Shown here: in pieces, positions 1 to 11,810 of the stretch
How positions within the stretch are numbered: position 1 is the stretch's first letter
Layout of the letters: every line of letters starts with the position of its first letter
Source of the DNA: Prostheceraeus crozeri
Lineage: Eukaryota; Platyhelminthes; Polycladida; Euryleptidae
Assembly (NCBI GenBank): GCA_907163375.1
Contig: CAJQUW010003196.1
Span: forward strand, 124,001-188,000
Direction: 5' to 3'
DNA length: 64,000 nucleotides
Translations under genes and position numbers: made by a program
The notes under the pieces: generated by a model
Seen by the model: only the letters and a program-made list of their open reading frames with translations
Database searches by the model: none
What the model was told of the DNA's origin: nothing

Positions 1-1001
1 GAAGACATTCCGATGACTGTGATAAAAGGGCTTCGTTAGCTCCAGTACAAGGTCTCTAGCCAGACCAACTGCTCGCTCACCATCACAGCCGGCATAAGGA
101 ATTCCGTGCAGAGCGTAACCGTTCAAAGCATCGCAAATCCAAAATACTTTAATTCCATACTTTGCGGGTTTTGCAGGCATGTAGCACCGACCGGGTGCAT
201 ATCCGCGAAATCCGCATAACTGTTCATCAACAGTTAGAGAATCAGAAGGGACGTAATGCTGTCGCAGGGCCAGCACAAACAACGTCCAGATTTCCCGGAC
301 AGCAGCGAGTTTGTCGCACGATTGTCGTTGTGCTCTGGTAACTTTGTTATCCAAAGAAATTGTCTCCAGTATTTCTTTCCTTCGATTTTTCGAAAGCGTG
401 CATCTGTAGAATGGTTTGCTATCATTCCTTGAAAACAGTGAATTTATGCTGGACATTCCATCGCGATCAGCTCCTGCTCGTATGATCACACCCAGCCATG
501 CCTTCAACTCACGGAAAGAAATCATGCGCCGCTTTCGGAGCTTCAATCGTCTATTAGTCCATCGAAGTATGGTTCGCAGAATGGTTTCGTTTAGGAACAG
601 CGAAAAGGCTTGAAGTTCGTTTGCAGGGTTCACCGTAGCACCATCGCGGAAATGAATGTCATTACGCTGAAGATGACGAGCTGGCGGAGCTGAGTCGGTC
701 CATGAAATACCTGATGGTGATACATAAACATTGTCAGCATCTTCATCAGTCATGTGAACTTCAGAAGTATCCGAATCTCCGGAAACGTTCTCAAAAAATT
801 CGTCGTCGCTTATATCGTCGTATGACTCAAGTTCTCCAGCACAGATTCATGCGTCTGTCCACCGATGTCACTAGGCTCGCTCTCTATGTCAGAGTTCTGA
901 CTCGAATTGTCGGTGTCACTTGAGCTATCATCGTCCGGATACTGTGTGTTTAGTCTATGCAGAACATCTTCTGCGCAGAGTCGACGTCCACTTCGAGGCA
1001 T
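1..1001 (-). pseudogene. piggyBac-type transposase, 5' part, cut by window edge and frameshifted
   Basis: The minus strand encodes the N-terminal and central part of a piggyBac (DDE_Tnp_1_7) transposase. It starts at the ATG at 1001 (MPRSGRRLCAEDVL) with an acidic, serine-rich N-terminus. A frameshift between about 815 and 850 then separates this from a long open frame running to base 1. That frame holds the family signature: a segment around LTVDEQLCGFRGYAP, containing the first catalytic Asp, followed by MPAKPAKYGIKVFW and a GIPYAGCDGE stretch. The window ends just before the second catalytic Asp. The 3' part lies outside, so completeness cannot be judged, but the frameshift makes this copy inactive unless it is a sequence error. 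Family assignment is secure from the motif order. Confidence 0.85.
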
Positions 1002-1450
1002 CACGGAGTTGTATGTTGTGACTACACTTATTGACATCGGATGCTAACATTCGTAGCATCGCTAACGTGCTATTGGATTTTAGCGCTATTGTTTGTTCCT
1101 GCGCATTGTCTGACAATCGTTTATCAGACTGTGTGTTGACTCATAATAGCCCATACACACTTCTTGGTTGACAGCGTGGCCGCGTTTTCTCTCTATCTCT
1201 CAATCAGGACATAACATTGTAGAAGGCGACTTGTTTTGTGTATCTTTATCCATACTGCAACATGTTGATGACATTATGATGTAGTCACAGTGGCAGACAA
1301 AGCGACCGTATTATGTAACATTTGGGAGGAAGCAGGAATTTCAGAAAGCAGGACATGACGATAGATAAAATCATAAGACACACGTGACTGCGAGTGGTCG
1401 ATACCGATTACGGCAATCGGCAAAACACAAGGAGCATAATAATTTTAGTG

Positions 1451-1663
1451 TCTACCTATGTAGACTGCAGGGCTGATTAAGTATAAGTAACGTTTAAATT
1501 CAAAATTTTAAACATGGAGATTCAAGAGTTTCTCATCCAATAAAGTAAACATATTTGCTCATAAAAATGAAAGGAAAATCCCGCAGTTAACATATTTGCA
1601 ATTATACATAACTTACTACAAGCGATGTCTACATATGTAGACTGGTGGGCCGATGAGGGTTAA
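1451..1663 (-). mobile_element. piggyBac terminal region with TTAA target site
   Basis: The 14-bp palindrome TCTACATATGTAGA (1628-1641) is followed by CTGGTGGGCCGATGAGGG and then TTAA (1660-1663). Read on the minus strand this is TTAA-CCCTCATCGGCC, the typical piggyBac end (TTAA followed by CCC). A second copy of the palindrome with one change (TCTACCTATGTAGA, 1451-1464), followed by CTGCAGGGCTGATTAAG, is a subterminal repeat. The transposase starting at 1001 points away from this end, so this is the 5' terminus of that element. The 1002-1450 stretch between is element leader without a gene. Confidence 0.65.
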
Positions 1664-2099
1664 GGTGTTATTAGCACTTGAAAAGTTGAAATCATGTTTT
1701 TGTAAGGGCAACCGAAAGCACTTTACTAATCTGCTGCAATAATTCATGAAGGAATTACGAGCCATACAAAATTCATTCATCATTGAGCCGGTATATTCTA
1801 GGCATTCACTCGTATATAGGCCTACGCATTTCTAGAACCTCGTATATAAGCCTGCCTACCTTGCGTTATTATTGAAGCTATAAAATATCTTATTATCATT
1901 AATCATACAGTTCCTTTGCAACCCAAAGCGAGAGTTTTTGATTTAATGGTAAATGTGAAATAAAAACACAACTGAAATTTTAACATATTTTATTTTTGAA
2001 AATACATGTACACAAAATCTAATTAGGTAAAAATACAATATCTCGTAAAGAAATTGCAATATATTTCGATTCAATACGTTGCTTCACACAAGCACACAA
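1664..2099. other. no gene seen
   Basis: AT-rich sequence with no coding signal or clear repeat. It sits between the piggyBac end and a LINE remnant. Confidence 0.5.
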
Positions 2100-2149
2100 C
2101 ACTACCGCTGCAGGAGCTACTGATCCAGCAGCGGTAGCATGGTGTATGG

Positions 2150-3085
2150 ACTTTGTGCTTTCTCGCACAGCTCGATCTGTCATCTGCCTTCGACACTGTC
2201 AACCACTCTATCCTCTTGCAGCGACTGAATGTTTCATTTGGTATTTCCGGTCATGTACTGCAATAGTATGACTCAACTGTGTGCAATAGTCTGACTCGTT
2301 CTCGTCTTCTCGATCAAGACTTTTTCGTTACAATAACTCGTGGTGTGCTCCAATTCTCAATGCTCATGGCGTCCCTCAAGGAACAGTGCTAGGTCCACTA
2401 TTTTTTTATCCTCTACGCAGCCGACTTTTTTCGAGTGATTGATCGCTCATGTCTATGCTGACGACTTCAGTATGTACAGCTCCTGCTCTCTGTCACTTCT
2501 CACCCAGCTCTCGTGGCGGATGGAGCTTTTTCTTCAAGACATCCAGCAGTGGTTGATCGCAAACAAACTTAAACTCAACGCCGCCAAGTTTTAGATTCTG
2601 TGGTACTCTATAAACAGCAAGGAAGACAGGCTCCCTTCAAATCTAATCAATGTTTAGGAGTGCATCTTGACTCCCATTTGTCCATGCACGCGTTAATTTC
2701 AAGCAAAGTCTCGAGCTGCTTCGCCTCACTTAGGCAAATCTGGTCCATCACTCACAATGCATATCCTTCGATCGCACGCCATGTGCTTAGTGCACCCTCG
2801 TCTAGATTGCTGCTTATCTGTGCTTGATGGTCTCCCTAATATCCAGTATCGTCGCATGCAATCCCTTCTTAATGCGGTCGCAAGAGAGTGTCTCACCAAC
2901 TCCTCCAATCGCGATGCTGAAGGACTTCCAATGGCTACGCATTCAAGAGAGGATTCACTTTCGCCTTGCAGTGCTCACCTTTAGATGTCTCAATCTTTCT
3001 GCTTCTGAATCTCCCTTCTTGGTATTTCAGAAATTGCTTCTCGCAGGCACTTACGCTCATGGTAGATCTGTTTCATCTCCATATG
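2150..3085 (+). pseudogene. Decayed non-LTR retrotransposon (LINE) reverse transcriptase
   Basis: Scattered frames on the plus strand carry reverse transcriptase landmarks in the correct order. LDLSSAFDTVNHSILLQRL is near 2165-2225 (the Asp motif of the RT palm). GVPQGTVLGPLF is near 2365-2405. A C-terminal part has LDCCLSVLDGLP, then LQWLRIQERIHFRLAVLT and FRCLN near 2805-3000. This wording is typical of Jockey/CR1/L2-like LINEs from animals. Many stops and frameshifts separate the blocks and the catalytic YADD region near 2440-2480 is only partly readable, so this is an old 5'-truncated copy. Confidence 0.75.
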
Positions 3086-3187
3086 TTATATTCTCCCGGC
3101 GATCAATCGGAAGTCGATCTTTCCCACCTGCTACCATCTTCTGTGACTTCTGTGATCACCGACAAAATGTGGCACCAAACATGAATT

Positions 3188-4490
3188 AACATTGCCATCA
3201 CGAATGTCTCTCAAATGCTCACCGACTCGTGTCGTTGACGTAAAGGGCTACTGGTTTGGCCGACATAACGGAAATAACAACGTTGGCATTCAATTACTCG
3301 TCCTGATAACGCATCCATAGAGAGAGAGTCTCAGCACAGCGCTCGAAAGAGCGCTCTCCTCCCAAACACCCATATAGATATTGTTGAAGGAGCCACCGTA
3401 GGGTTTACCTATGGTCACACCTGACACTTGTAGCAAACGTTGGTTACAGTAGGTGAAATCATTTCGCTGAAGAGATAATCTTAGCAAATCCAGCAAAAGC
3501 ACATTAGGACGATTACTGTCAGGTACTTCTTCAAATATTGTTGCCACTCTGCGGATACCTTCATCGATTGGGATATTTGTATATAAAGAGCGGACATCGA
3601 ACGTGCACAGAAGAATGTCACTCGTTGTCTGAGTTTGGCGAAGAACGGCGATTAATTGTTGGGAGTCACATAAAAAGGTTGGCAAGCGTTTGGCTAAGGA
3701 AATGAAAAGTACTCGATACATTTCCCAACATTACCACTGACAGACACAACATTAGCCACAATAGATCTTCCAGGAGGCGTGTCAAGGGCAGGCGAAACTT
3801 GCTTGTGTACTTTTGGAAGAAATCGACGATCACTTGGGTCGACAGGTGGTAGAAGAAAACGAAGTTCCTTGCGGTTGATTGCTCCGGAGGAATAGATGGA
3901 GTTAAGAATATCCTCGAAAACATAAGAGGAGTCCGTTGGGGGTTGCGACAAACCTCTGCAAAAAACTTCGTTTCAGAGTTGAGCATTACATTCATGTTCA
4001 TAGGAAACAAGGTCCAGAATAACCCACTTGCCACCCTTATCCGCTGGGCGAATTACGATGTTTGGGTTTTCTGTTTGGGCAGAGAGACAAAGGCGCTCGT
4101 CAGGAAGCAGATTGTCATCAGATAAGCACTGATGATCGCCGAATAGGATGGATCTTGCTGCTGAGAGAATACGGCGTGACAACTGTGATTGGCCGTAGCG
4201 GTGAACATAGCGGTGACATCAGACGAGGCGAGCGTTTCGTCAAGCAGATCATCCAGCACCACCAAGTCGTAGGGTTGTATTTCGCTTGTGTGAATGAGGT
4301 CCCCTTTGGCGACCACACCATGCTTTTGTTGTTCTTGTTGGAGGGCGGGCTGGAAGATGCGGTAACATCAAATGACCCGGTTGATGGGGCACTCGAACAA
4401 TTCAGAGCGGTGTTCAAGTATTTGCAGCGTGAGTATCTGATTTCTGTACATAGTGAACCACGAATACGATATGAATTACGATCAGTATAG
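3188..4490 (-). pseudogene. Penelope-like element: RT and GIY-YIG endonuclease remnant
   Basis: The minus strand reads, in order, NIVIRPADKGGKWVILD near 4090-4050 (the DKG motif of the PLE N-terminus), RRFLPKVHKQVSPALDTPP near 3820-3770 (the FxxLPKIHK..PGRPI block), FDVRSLYTNIPIDEGI near 3600-3550 (RT motif A), and VSGVTIGKPYGGSFNNIYMG near 3430-3370 (RT motif B). Directly after it comes a piece of a GIY-YIG nuclease, RYVGQTSSPLRQRH, near 3275-3235. The RT YxDD and thumb between motif B and the nuclease are missing, so there is an internal deletion as well as several frameshifts. Upstream sequence to about 4490 is probably the N-terminal region of the same element in broken frames. Confidence 0.8.
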
Positions 4491-5069
4491 CTCGTTTTGA
4501 TTTTTGGCTGTAAAAGAACGGATAAGCCGTTATAATATCAGCATTGTCGATGATTGAAGTATGCATGATCTGGTGATTTACAGGGCAATATAGTCAATGC
4601 ACAAAATTATGGTGATGATGTCTGCAACACCCTATCATGAACTGCCAAAAAGTTTAATTGAGGAGAGAAGGCAATGATGATGTTTGAATCTAATATAGAA
4701 TATAAGGACATTTCAATCATTTAATAGTCCACATTAAGGAGAATCGTTTTTCGGGTCACATCATGCACAACAACAATGCACCTTCAATAAGTGTCTTCAA
4801 TAAGGCCGGAGAGCATTAATTACACATTCAGCTGTCAATAATATTATGTCTACTTCTTTGAAATACTATTATATGATACTTGGTACGATTTCTAAATATG
4901 CAATTATACATGCAAGCAATAGTAAGCATGCTGTATTCTTTTATCTCGCCTGTAATGCAATTCTGAATATTATAAGTTTAAAGTAATGAAATCACAGAAT
5001 TAAATTGTTTAATCGCATTACTTTGCTGGAAGTGCAGACTGATTCAAACAGATGGAACATGCAGGAACT
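4491..5069. other. no gene seen
   Basis: AT-rich, no coding signal, no repeat recognised beyond short A/T runs. Confidence 0.5.
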
Positions 5070-5075
5070 TATTAA

Positions 5076-5480
5076 GTGGGCAAAAAGAGTCGTGCGTCGC
5101 TTGCGGATTGCTCTGAATTCCTTCAAAATGCTCCGATCGCCACGACTCCTTCAGATTCAAAGAATTCAGATCATTGCGCAAAAGTTTTCTCGATAATGTT
5201 GGGCCCTCCGATCAATTTTAAAAAAGTTAACAGGCGCATGAAAAAACGTTCACAAACATCTCTGCAGAACTTGACATCGTCTGTGTCTCTTTGTTGTGTG
5301 ATCCGGTTGATAACAGTCACTGAAACTTCGCACAATTTGGAGTGTTTAATGTTGAATTGGCTGCTCATTGTTCGATTGCTATGGTATTTAGTCAGCAGAT
5401 TGTCCCATTTCATTCACGTTACATGTTCCAATGTTTCCTTCCAGTCAAACGGAAGAAGAGACGACCTGTCTAGTTCTGTG
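5076..5480 (+). repeat. Dispersed repeat, copy 1 (mate at 16045-16435)
   Basis: About 400 bp recur in the same orientation at 16045-16435. Shared stretches include TTCAAAATGCTC, CCTTCAGATTC, AGAATTCAGATCATTG, TGATCCGGTTGA, ACTTCGCACAA and CATGTTCCAATGTTTCCTT. The copies differ by many substitutions and small indels, so they are not recent. Both contain open frames but they are not conserved with each other, so no protein is claimed. Class of repeat unknown. Confidence 0.6.
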
Positions 5481-5481
5481 G

Positions 5482-7246
5482 TCACAATGCTACTCCGGCC
5501 GATGAATGGACAAAGTTAATGGAGAGATTATCAGAGGAAGAATTTTGTTTATCCTTGCTTCACCTGGATCGGAAGAGGAATGCATTTGTAGAGACCCTTT
5601 ATGAAATGCAAGGTGTGCAAATGAATGAATTGAAATCAATGAACTTGTGAGATGCGAAACAGCTTCAAATCAGTCAATCTTCCAAGAGCATTGAATCCAA
5701 GAGAACATCAAGAACGACAAAGCTTTGAAAGCTGAATCTTAGAAAAAAAATTGCTGACGTTCCCCCCTCTATGGCTGATAAGTGCACACCTCTTTACTAT
5801 TATTACTCAGGAGTGTTTGGCGCCCATTGACGATTATCGGTGGCAAAGTGGAAAATGATGGTGAGTTGACAATAAGTATAGGATATCACAATGATTTCAG
5901 TAGATAGACACTGAGAATCTACGAGTATCATAAGCTATATATTCTCCGAGCCGGAGGCGAGGATAGCTTATGGTACGAGTAGATTTTCAAGCAGCGTTTA
6001 TCTTCGGAAATCAGTGTGATATCCTAATTTATATGACCGATATCTTAAAGGGAATAGAAATTCACAAAACTCAAGCGTTTAACATTGCAAATGTTGACAA
6101 CATGAAAGACATGTTTAGTGGAACTTTCTCAAACTGTGTATTCAATATCAAGCTTGAGAAGTAAGAGACAATGTCACATGACTAATCATAGTATGATACT
6201 TATTGTTGATAAATTATTAAAATTTTTTCAATTTACTAATTTATCATAGTTTTCAATATTTTACTATGGATCTATGTACCCAGCAGTATAAACGATTATA
6301 TTCTATCGTTAAATATCTACAATTCTACTGCTATCGGTCATATAAATAGGCATTAATATTCTATACTATGAAATGATGTGGTCATATACTTAGGCAAAAT
6401 TTTTCCAAGAAAACCGCAAATGGTCAATTTCTTTACTCTTGGGTTATCACTCTTGGGGGGGGGGGTACCCAAGCTCATGGGTCCGCACCCCAAGATTCTT
6501 GGATACCCCCAAGACTACCACAAACCCAAGAATGACCCCAAGACCCAACATTGGTAGACTTGATCACGATAGTAGTCTTCAATCACTATGAGACAAGTCA
6601 GTTCTGGAGGATAAAATTCAGGCGTTTGATTTTCAAATGATCTGGATTCAAATTGTTTCTTTATTCGATTCCTATTGAATAGAATTTCAAAAAATCGGGG
6701 CCTATGGAAAAGGTTCATTATAGAATGGTTCGTTATAACGATTCTCGACTGTATTTCCTGATTATACTTATCTTTCTCCTGATTTGCTACTCAAACTTAG
6801 TGCTAATGTTATTCGCGGTCCGAGACACAAGTTTGTCATTAAATGCTCTTGTTTAAAGTGACATAAGAATCTCTATTCTCAGAGAATTACTGGTATGTGG
6901 AACAAACTCAGGAACTTTGTCGTTCATAGCTTCTCCACTTCAAACTTTAAGAACAAAGCGCGATGTTTTATATACATTGTCTATATAATTGCTTTTCCAC
7001 ACATCCTGCCTTTTCTGCTCTTTTTCACTTTGGGAGTCTATTATTTATGACTTTAGGTAACTGCATTGCAGAAATGTACTCGTCTCTGTGACTTAAATGA
7101 AGCAACACGCCCTGAGAATCCAAAGGTTTGATTTCAGAATTCAATTCAGAAAGCATGATGATGTCATTTCAAATTCATCTATCCACCAATTTCATGCTCC
7201 GGTTTGTGATTCACGTCTTCTGTCTTGTTACAAGTCTTCAAAGTTC
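5482..7246. other. no gene seen; CCCAAG/CTTGGG-rich patch at 6437-6560
   Basis: No supported gene. Between 6437 and 6560 a run of about eleven G is surrounded by many copies of CTTGGG on one side and CCCAAG on the other, a small low-complexity patch that could fold back. The rest is unremarkable AT-rich sequence. Confidence 0.5.
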
Positions 7247-7792
7247 TTAGCAGACATTTTCGAAGAGAATCCGTGGAAATCCTAAATGTAGAGGTCTTTC
7301 AAAATATATATCGCTGTCAGTCCAATTAACGCCAACATAAAGGTAGCAGCGATGAAACCAGAAAAGACCTCGAAAGCACCATTCATGGCTTGAACAAGCT
7401 TTTGTGCACTCCATCATATCTCGTGCAAAGTCAGACTTCCGATAATGATCTTTCCACATTGCATCGTTGACAAGGTTGTATCCATCATCACCTTGTTCAT
7501 CGCCAACACCGAATTCTACATCTTCTGGCTGCTGTTGTTCCTTCTTATATGTCATCATTCCGTCACCACTTTGCATTAACTTGCAAGTCTTGGACTCGGT
7601 CCCAAAGATTCCTCCAACGCACGCGGCTGTCTGATTGCAATGTGATGCGCAGTCGATCAAGCTCGGACATGAGTCAATTGTTGCATTGATGTAATGCGGA
7701 GAGCATTGCCGATTCCTCATAACAGAGAAGAAAGAAGCAGACGAGTGAGATGTGAGCCAGACGAGATAGATCAGTTCAATTGCTGGTCGCAT
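7247..7792 (-). CDS. Secreted cysteine-rich protein with PAN/apple-like domain
   Basis: An intact 181-residue frame. Residues 1 to about 20 (MRPAIELIYLVWLTSHSSAS) form a signal peptide-like hydrophobic segment. Residues about 30-73 hold six cysteines in a PAN/apple-like spacing, CSPHYINATIDSC, then DCASHC, then AACVGGIF and TCKLM, where the last motif is characteristic of PAN modules. A second cysteine cluster (MECTKACSSHEWCFRGL, then HRCYLYVG) lies in the C-terminal third, possibly a second divergent domain. PAN modules bind proteins or carbohydrates outside the cell. No obvious membrane anchor follows. It may be a single-exon gene or one exon of a larger one; no clear splice site decides this. 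Exact role unknown. Confidence 0.6.
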   Translation of the reverse strand: MRPAIELIYLVWLTSHSSASFFSVMRNRQCSPHYINATIDSCPSLIDCASHCNQTAACVGGIFGTESKTCKLMQSGDGMMTYKKEQQQPEDVEFGVGDEQGDDGYNLVNDAMWKDHYRKSDFARDMMECTKACSSHEWCFRGLFWFHRCYLYVGVNWTDSDIYFERPLHLGFPRILFENVC

Positions 7793-8540
7793 CTTATTCC
7801 TGTGCTTTGCAGTCAGTAGACATTCACAGTGAAGTTGACGAAGAAGGGAGGGTTGCTTATCAATATGAAAATTGCAATAGAAGTTGAAAGTCTATTGATG
7901 CAAAGGAAATAGAAAAATAGGATTCTTGAAGCCAACAATCAATAGAAGACATGAATTACCTTGCTACAGTCTACCTTCTCACTTTGATCACCTCACATTC
8001 AACAAGCAACACAATTCTTGATATCATTCACTTCTTTATAAATCTTCACACCGAGTTTGCAGACCGCCATTTGACCATCGACCGTTAAGAAGGCGCTGGA
8101 CGCCGAAGGCCCGTCACGCTGTGCGACGTGTAACTTTATATCTTTTTATTTTCGACCAATAAATTAGATCCGAGTCAGAAACTCTCTTTACTTGCCTGTG
8201 AAATACAAAGGAAATAGACTGACTTGTTGCATTCAATGAAAGAAGACGCATTATAGGTGATTGTCGAATCTACAATGAAGTTCATTACTTACCTAAAATG
8301 TTGCTGACTCCTTCAATTCAATTTTGTTGATCAACGAGACCCTTAACTCTGTAACAGTTGACTATTGTTGTCTGTGATTGCGTTATTTCTTCGGACGTAC
8401 GTGTGTAATTGTTGTCTAAATGCTAGAAAAAGAGGATTTGCACCTTCGTATCATTAAACTACAGCTTCTTACTCTAGTGCCTTTGTCATCCGGTGCAACC
8501 ATTAGCGAAGAGAGACAATTTGAGAATGCAAGCGACATGC
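7793..8540. other. no gene seen
   Basis: Upstream flank of the PAN-like gene. No coding signal, RNA gene or repeat recognised. Confidence 0.5.
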
Positions 8541-9349
8541 TCAGCATAATTTCGTTGTGAGGTGACATCATATTCCCAGCTCACAGCCACCGTGTGCCAA
8601 GAGAGAATTGAACCGAAACTGAATTCTGGTGCTGGATTAGAAAAGGTTTCAATTATATCGTCAGCAGCTTTCGATGTAGTGTTCTGCATGTATGTACACG
8701 CTCTTTTCAGCTATCACTGTTGGAGTATCATGAGGCTTTGTACATTTCGAGAAATGAGAAAAATTCAAAGTGATGGACATGAAGCCGAAACAGCAGTCTG
8801 GGCATCGATTAGTATTCACTATGGATCAACAACAAGCCTCGGAGATCAGATCGATCTGATGCACACCATTGATTCACATGCTTTGGTTTGTACAGTACGC
8901 GACAGCAAGTTGGAAACTTAGCATAAATCTAAATTTTCCAACACCTCCTAAATTTTTTTGGTATCAGGAAATCAGGATCTATCATTTGAATGTTGTTGAA
9001 TTGATTGCTTTTGAAATTGGTGGTTCCTAGAGGCCCATAAACCCGCGAGCACCAAATTTTCTTTGACTTGTTTTGACAAGCGTATCAATCAATTTGAAAC
9101 ATTCTCCTTGTGATATTCAAAACCGTCACAAGATTGGCTTTCAGAAAATATATAGTTTGAAAGTGTTTTCTCGAAGTTTATAGGCAATATTTTGAAAGTA
9201 GTATAGATAGAAAATGTGGTGATTTTTTCATTTTCAGAATGTGTTGTGATAATAACAGAAATAGCGCTGTTAACTAACTGATGTCATATTCTGCTTTTGT
9301 TAGGTAAATTTAAGGCCCTTCGAAGAAATATTCTGAAAATGAAAAAATA
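8541..9349. repeat. Diverged copies of the PLE flanking repeat
   Basis: The stretch around 8695-8770 (ACGCTCTTTTCAGCTATCA, then GAGGCTTTG..CATTTCGAGAAAT) resembles 14145-14210 (GACACGCTCTTTTTAGCTATC, ATGCGGCTTTGCAG) and the reverse complement of 9360-9420. It looks like an old fragment of the same repeat family that flanks the PLE at 9350-14220. No gene seen here. Confidence 0.4.
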
Positions 9350-10455
9350 TGTCCACCATTTTGAATTTTCTTATTTGTCGGAAAGTGCAAAGCCGCATGA
9401 TAGAAAAAGAGCGTGTCATTTTCGTTGCTCTCTCGAAAAGGGCTAATCGTATGATTTTCTAGCAACCACATTTGAAAAGAGCGGCTCCAATTACATAAGA
9501 AACTGCTGACAAAATGTTTGGGAATTTTTTTAATCCAGCACCAGAATTCAGTTTTGGTTTTTCTGACCGCCATTTTGAATTTTCGTAATTTTCTCGAAAA
9601 GGCCTAGTTGTATGATTTTTAAACCGTGATTTTCGAAATTCTCATACAAAAATACATCAGAAACTGTCGAGAAATAGAATGGGAATTTTCAAAATGACAG
9701 ACCCGCCGGATGGATTGGCAGACCGTGAGGCCTGAATCAGCGGAATGAATTCTTGATGTCTGGCCCACCCCTTTGCTGTCCACTTTCAATCGCCCGGTGG
9801 TTTCTGCTGGCTCCGAAGTAGTTGATATCAATCATATTGGTGCCGTGATCTCTTCAAAGCAGAGAATTAGAATGCTCGTTCCACTCTAGTTGTTTTCTAG
9901 AAGGGCAGAGTCATATCTCGTATCCCATAACAATAAGTCGTCAATGAATAAGCAGGAAGCCTCAGACAACAGCCAATGGCGTGATATTAGTTTGCGGGTA
10001 ACCAGCTGAATATGCTCGAACTGATACAAAGGAGTTCTCATCATAATTTCTGCATAAACTTTCAAAGTTTGTTTTCTAGGACTCGAGATTCAATCATCAT
10101 TTTGCTTATCTACAATGTCCATTAGATTGTATAAGTAAGATGGACGCACCCCTCACAACTCGTTCTCTGTTCGCTTTTTATGAGAAAGGCAAAAGTAGTA
10201 GCAGTGACAAGTGGAAGTATCAATATTTTGGAAAGAGGCAAATTTTTGGATCTTAAAATATTTAATTATCGATAGCGATATATTTCAGCTGCCACCAGCA
10301 GCTATCTTCAGGCGGCTGAAGAAATATCGATACAAGCAAAATTTGAAATTTACAGTAAACTGATTCAACTGTTGGACAGGAAATAGAAAATAGAAGATTG
10401 AGATAGATATTGAAGTGCAAGAGAGAGAAGATAAGAGAGCTATGAGGCAGGTAGT
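9350..10455 (-). repeat. Left arm of long inverted repeat flanking a Penelope-like element
   Basis: Reads as the reverse complement of about 13179-14220. The stretch 9610-9775 is close to identical to 13865-14022 in inverse orientation, and 10205-10455 is close to identical to 13179-13440. The inner 250 bp is the PLE terminal repeat (pLTR-like). It includes the palindromic TATCGATA boxes and a hammerhead-like fold at about 10272-10330. A third copy of the inner part lies in direct orientation at about 11580-11800. PLEs are known to carry direct or inverted terminal repeats of this sort. Confidence 0.7.
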
Positions 10456-10587
10456 TTCACGAGTTCTTTGTGAGTTTTCACGAGGTGATAGAAGTACGGT
10501 AACTGTTCGTTATGTAGGTAGGTAAGTTGTTTTCTTGTGAAACAGATTTCCACACTGCATCAACATGTTTTTCATTAGTCTTTGCTG

Positions 10588-11472
10588 TCATATGTGGTCA
10601 TATGTAGGTCGATAAGTGGTCATATCATTGAGATGCTGTTCCCCTGCTTCATTATATGCTTCTTTCGATATTATGCAAAACTCCGTTCCTTTGTCTGAGG
10701 GCAACATTATACAACTGGCTTTGTTTTGTAAGTTTCTCAATATCGTTCTATCTTGCGAATTCAGATTAGGGTAAGCTGGTTGAGGTTTTAGCTTCCCAAC
10801 TATTCTTTTGCATCCATAATACACGCGCTTCAATTTGTCTTCGATCTGATCATTTCTGCTTGGCATCGAAAGTGTAGTATGCCATGCGTATTTATCAGGA
10901 TACTTCTTTTCTTCTTCTCGATGGTCATGTAGTGCACTTTTCCACCTCTACTGGTGAGCGAATCGACTGAAGGTAACGTTGAAGTCGGCAATGGTAGTGT
11001 CATTGATGGGAAAAGCTACAGCGAATTTCGGACCTTTCTTAAAGAGCATAATTTCGTCTTCTGTAACAGAATTCGTCATGTCAGTGACTAAATTATTCTT
11101 CGGATCTTGTAGTCTGTCGTTATCTTCATCAATTTGTATCATCATGCTTGGTGGGCGATCGTAAAGTGATTTGAGTCTATCAAGACGTTCACAGAGTCTA
11201 TTTTCAGCTTTCTTGATGTTATTTTGTCGTCCAACATTGATAAATTCATTGATTTCATTCATAATCTCAACATTTGTCACGATTGCTTGTAGAAATTTGA
11301 ATCGCATGTCCAACATTTTCTTGATTTCGTTGATTTCGCTATAAAGCCGTGTGATTTCTAATCGCAGCAATTTTCTTGTGATCAATTGTGTTAACTTTGT
11401 GTTACTCTGATACTGTGTTACTTCGGCAAAAGAAACCATAATGATCTTGGTAATAATTTTTCTTTGAGACAT
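10588..11472 (-). pseudogene. Penelope-like element, N-terminal half of the ORF
   Basis: Two minus-strand frames, 10948-11472 and 10588-10866, separated by a frameshift and stops. The first (174 residues) starts with MSQRKIITKIIMVSF and is rich in Leu/Ile/Glu/Lys, consistent with the helical N-terminal region of PLE proteins. The second carries ASCIMLPSDKGTEFCII, the PLE N-terminal DKG motif, followed by HLNDMTTYRPTY. The reverse transcriptase core that should follow on this strand is absent, and the terminal repeat is reached directly at 10455. The missing C-terminal part occurs on the opposite strand at 11811-13059. Confidence 0.7.
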
Positions 11473-11579
11473 TTGTACAGGAAATCTTATTTCAATTTTA
11501 GAGAATCAACTTTTAGAAATTTCTTCAAGCTCTTCCGAAAGATAAGAGAACTCCTCTTTCCGTAGGAGTCGGTAATAAT

Positions 11580-11800
11580 TATGAATAAATTTTGCCCAGA
11601 CAATTAAAATATAAATATTTTGGAAAGAGACAAATTTTCTAATCTTAAAATATTTAACTATCGATTGCATTATATTTCAGCTGCCACCAGCAGTTATCTT
11701 CAGGCAAATATTGAAGGAAAATCGATACAAGCAAAACTTGAAATTCACACTGATTCAACTGTTGGACAGGAAATGGAAAATATAAGATTGAGATAGATAT
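11580..11800 (-). repeat. PLE terminal repeat, internal copy
   Basis: Close match in the same orientation to 10205-10425, and inverted relative to 13200-13440. It contains the TATCGAT boxes, the stem-loop CTGCCACCAGCAG and the shared tail TTGATTCAACTGTTGGACAG-type sequence. It sits exactly between the N-terminal half (minus) and the C-terminal half (plus) of the PLE ORF. Confidence 0.65.
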
Positions 11801-11810
11801 AGATGTTGAT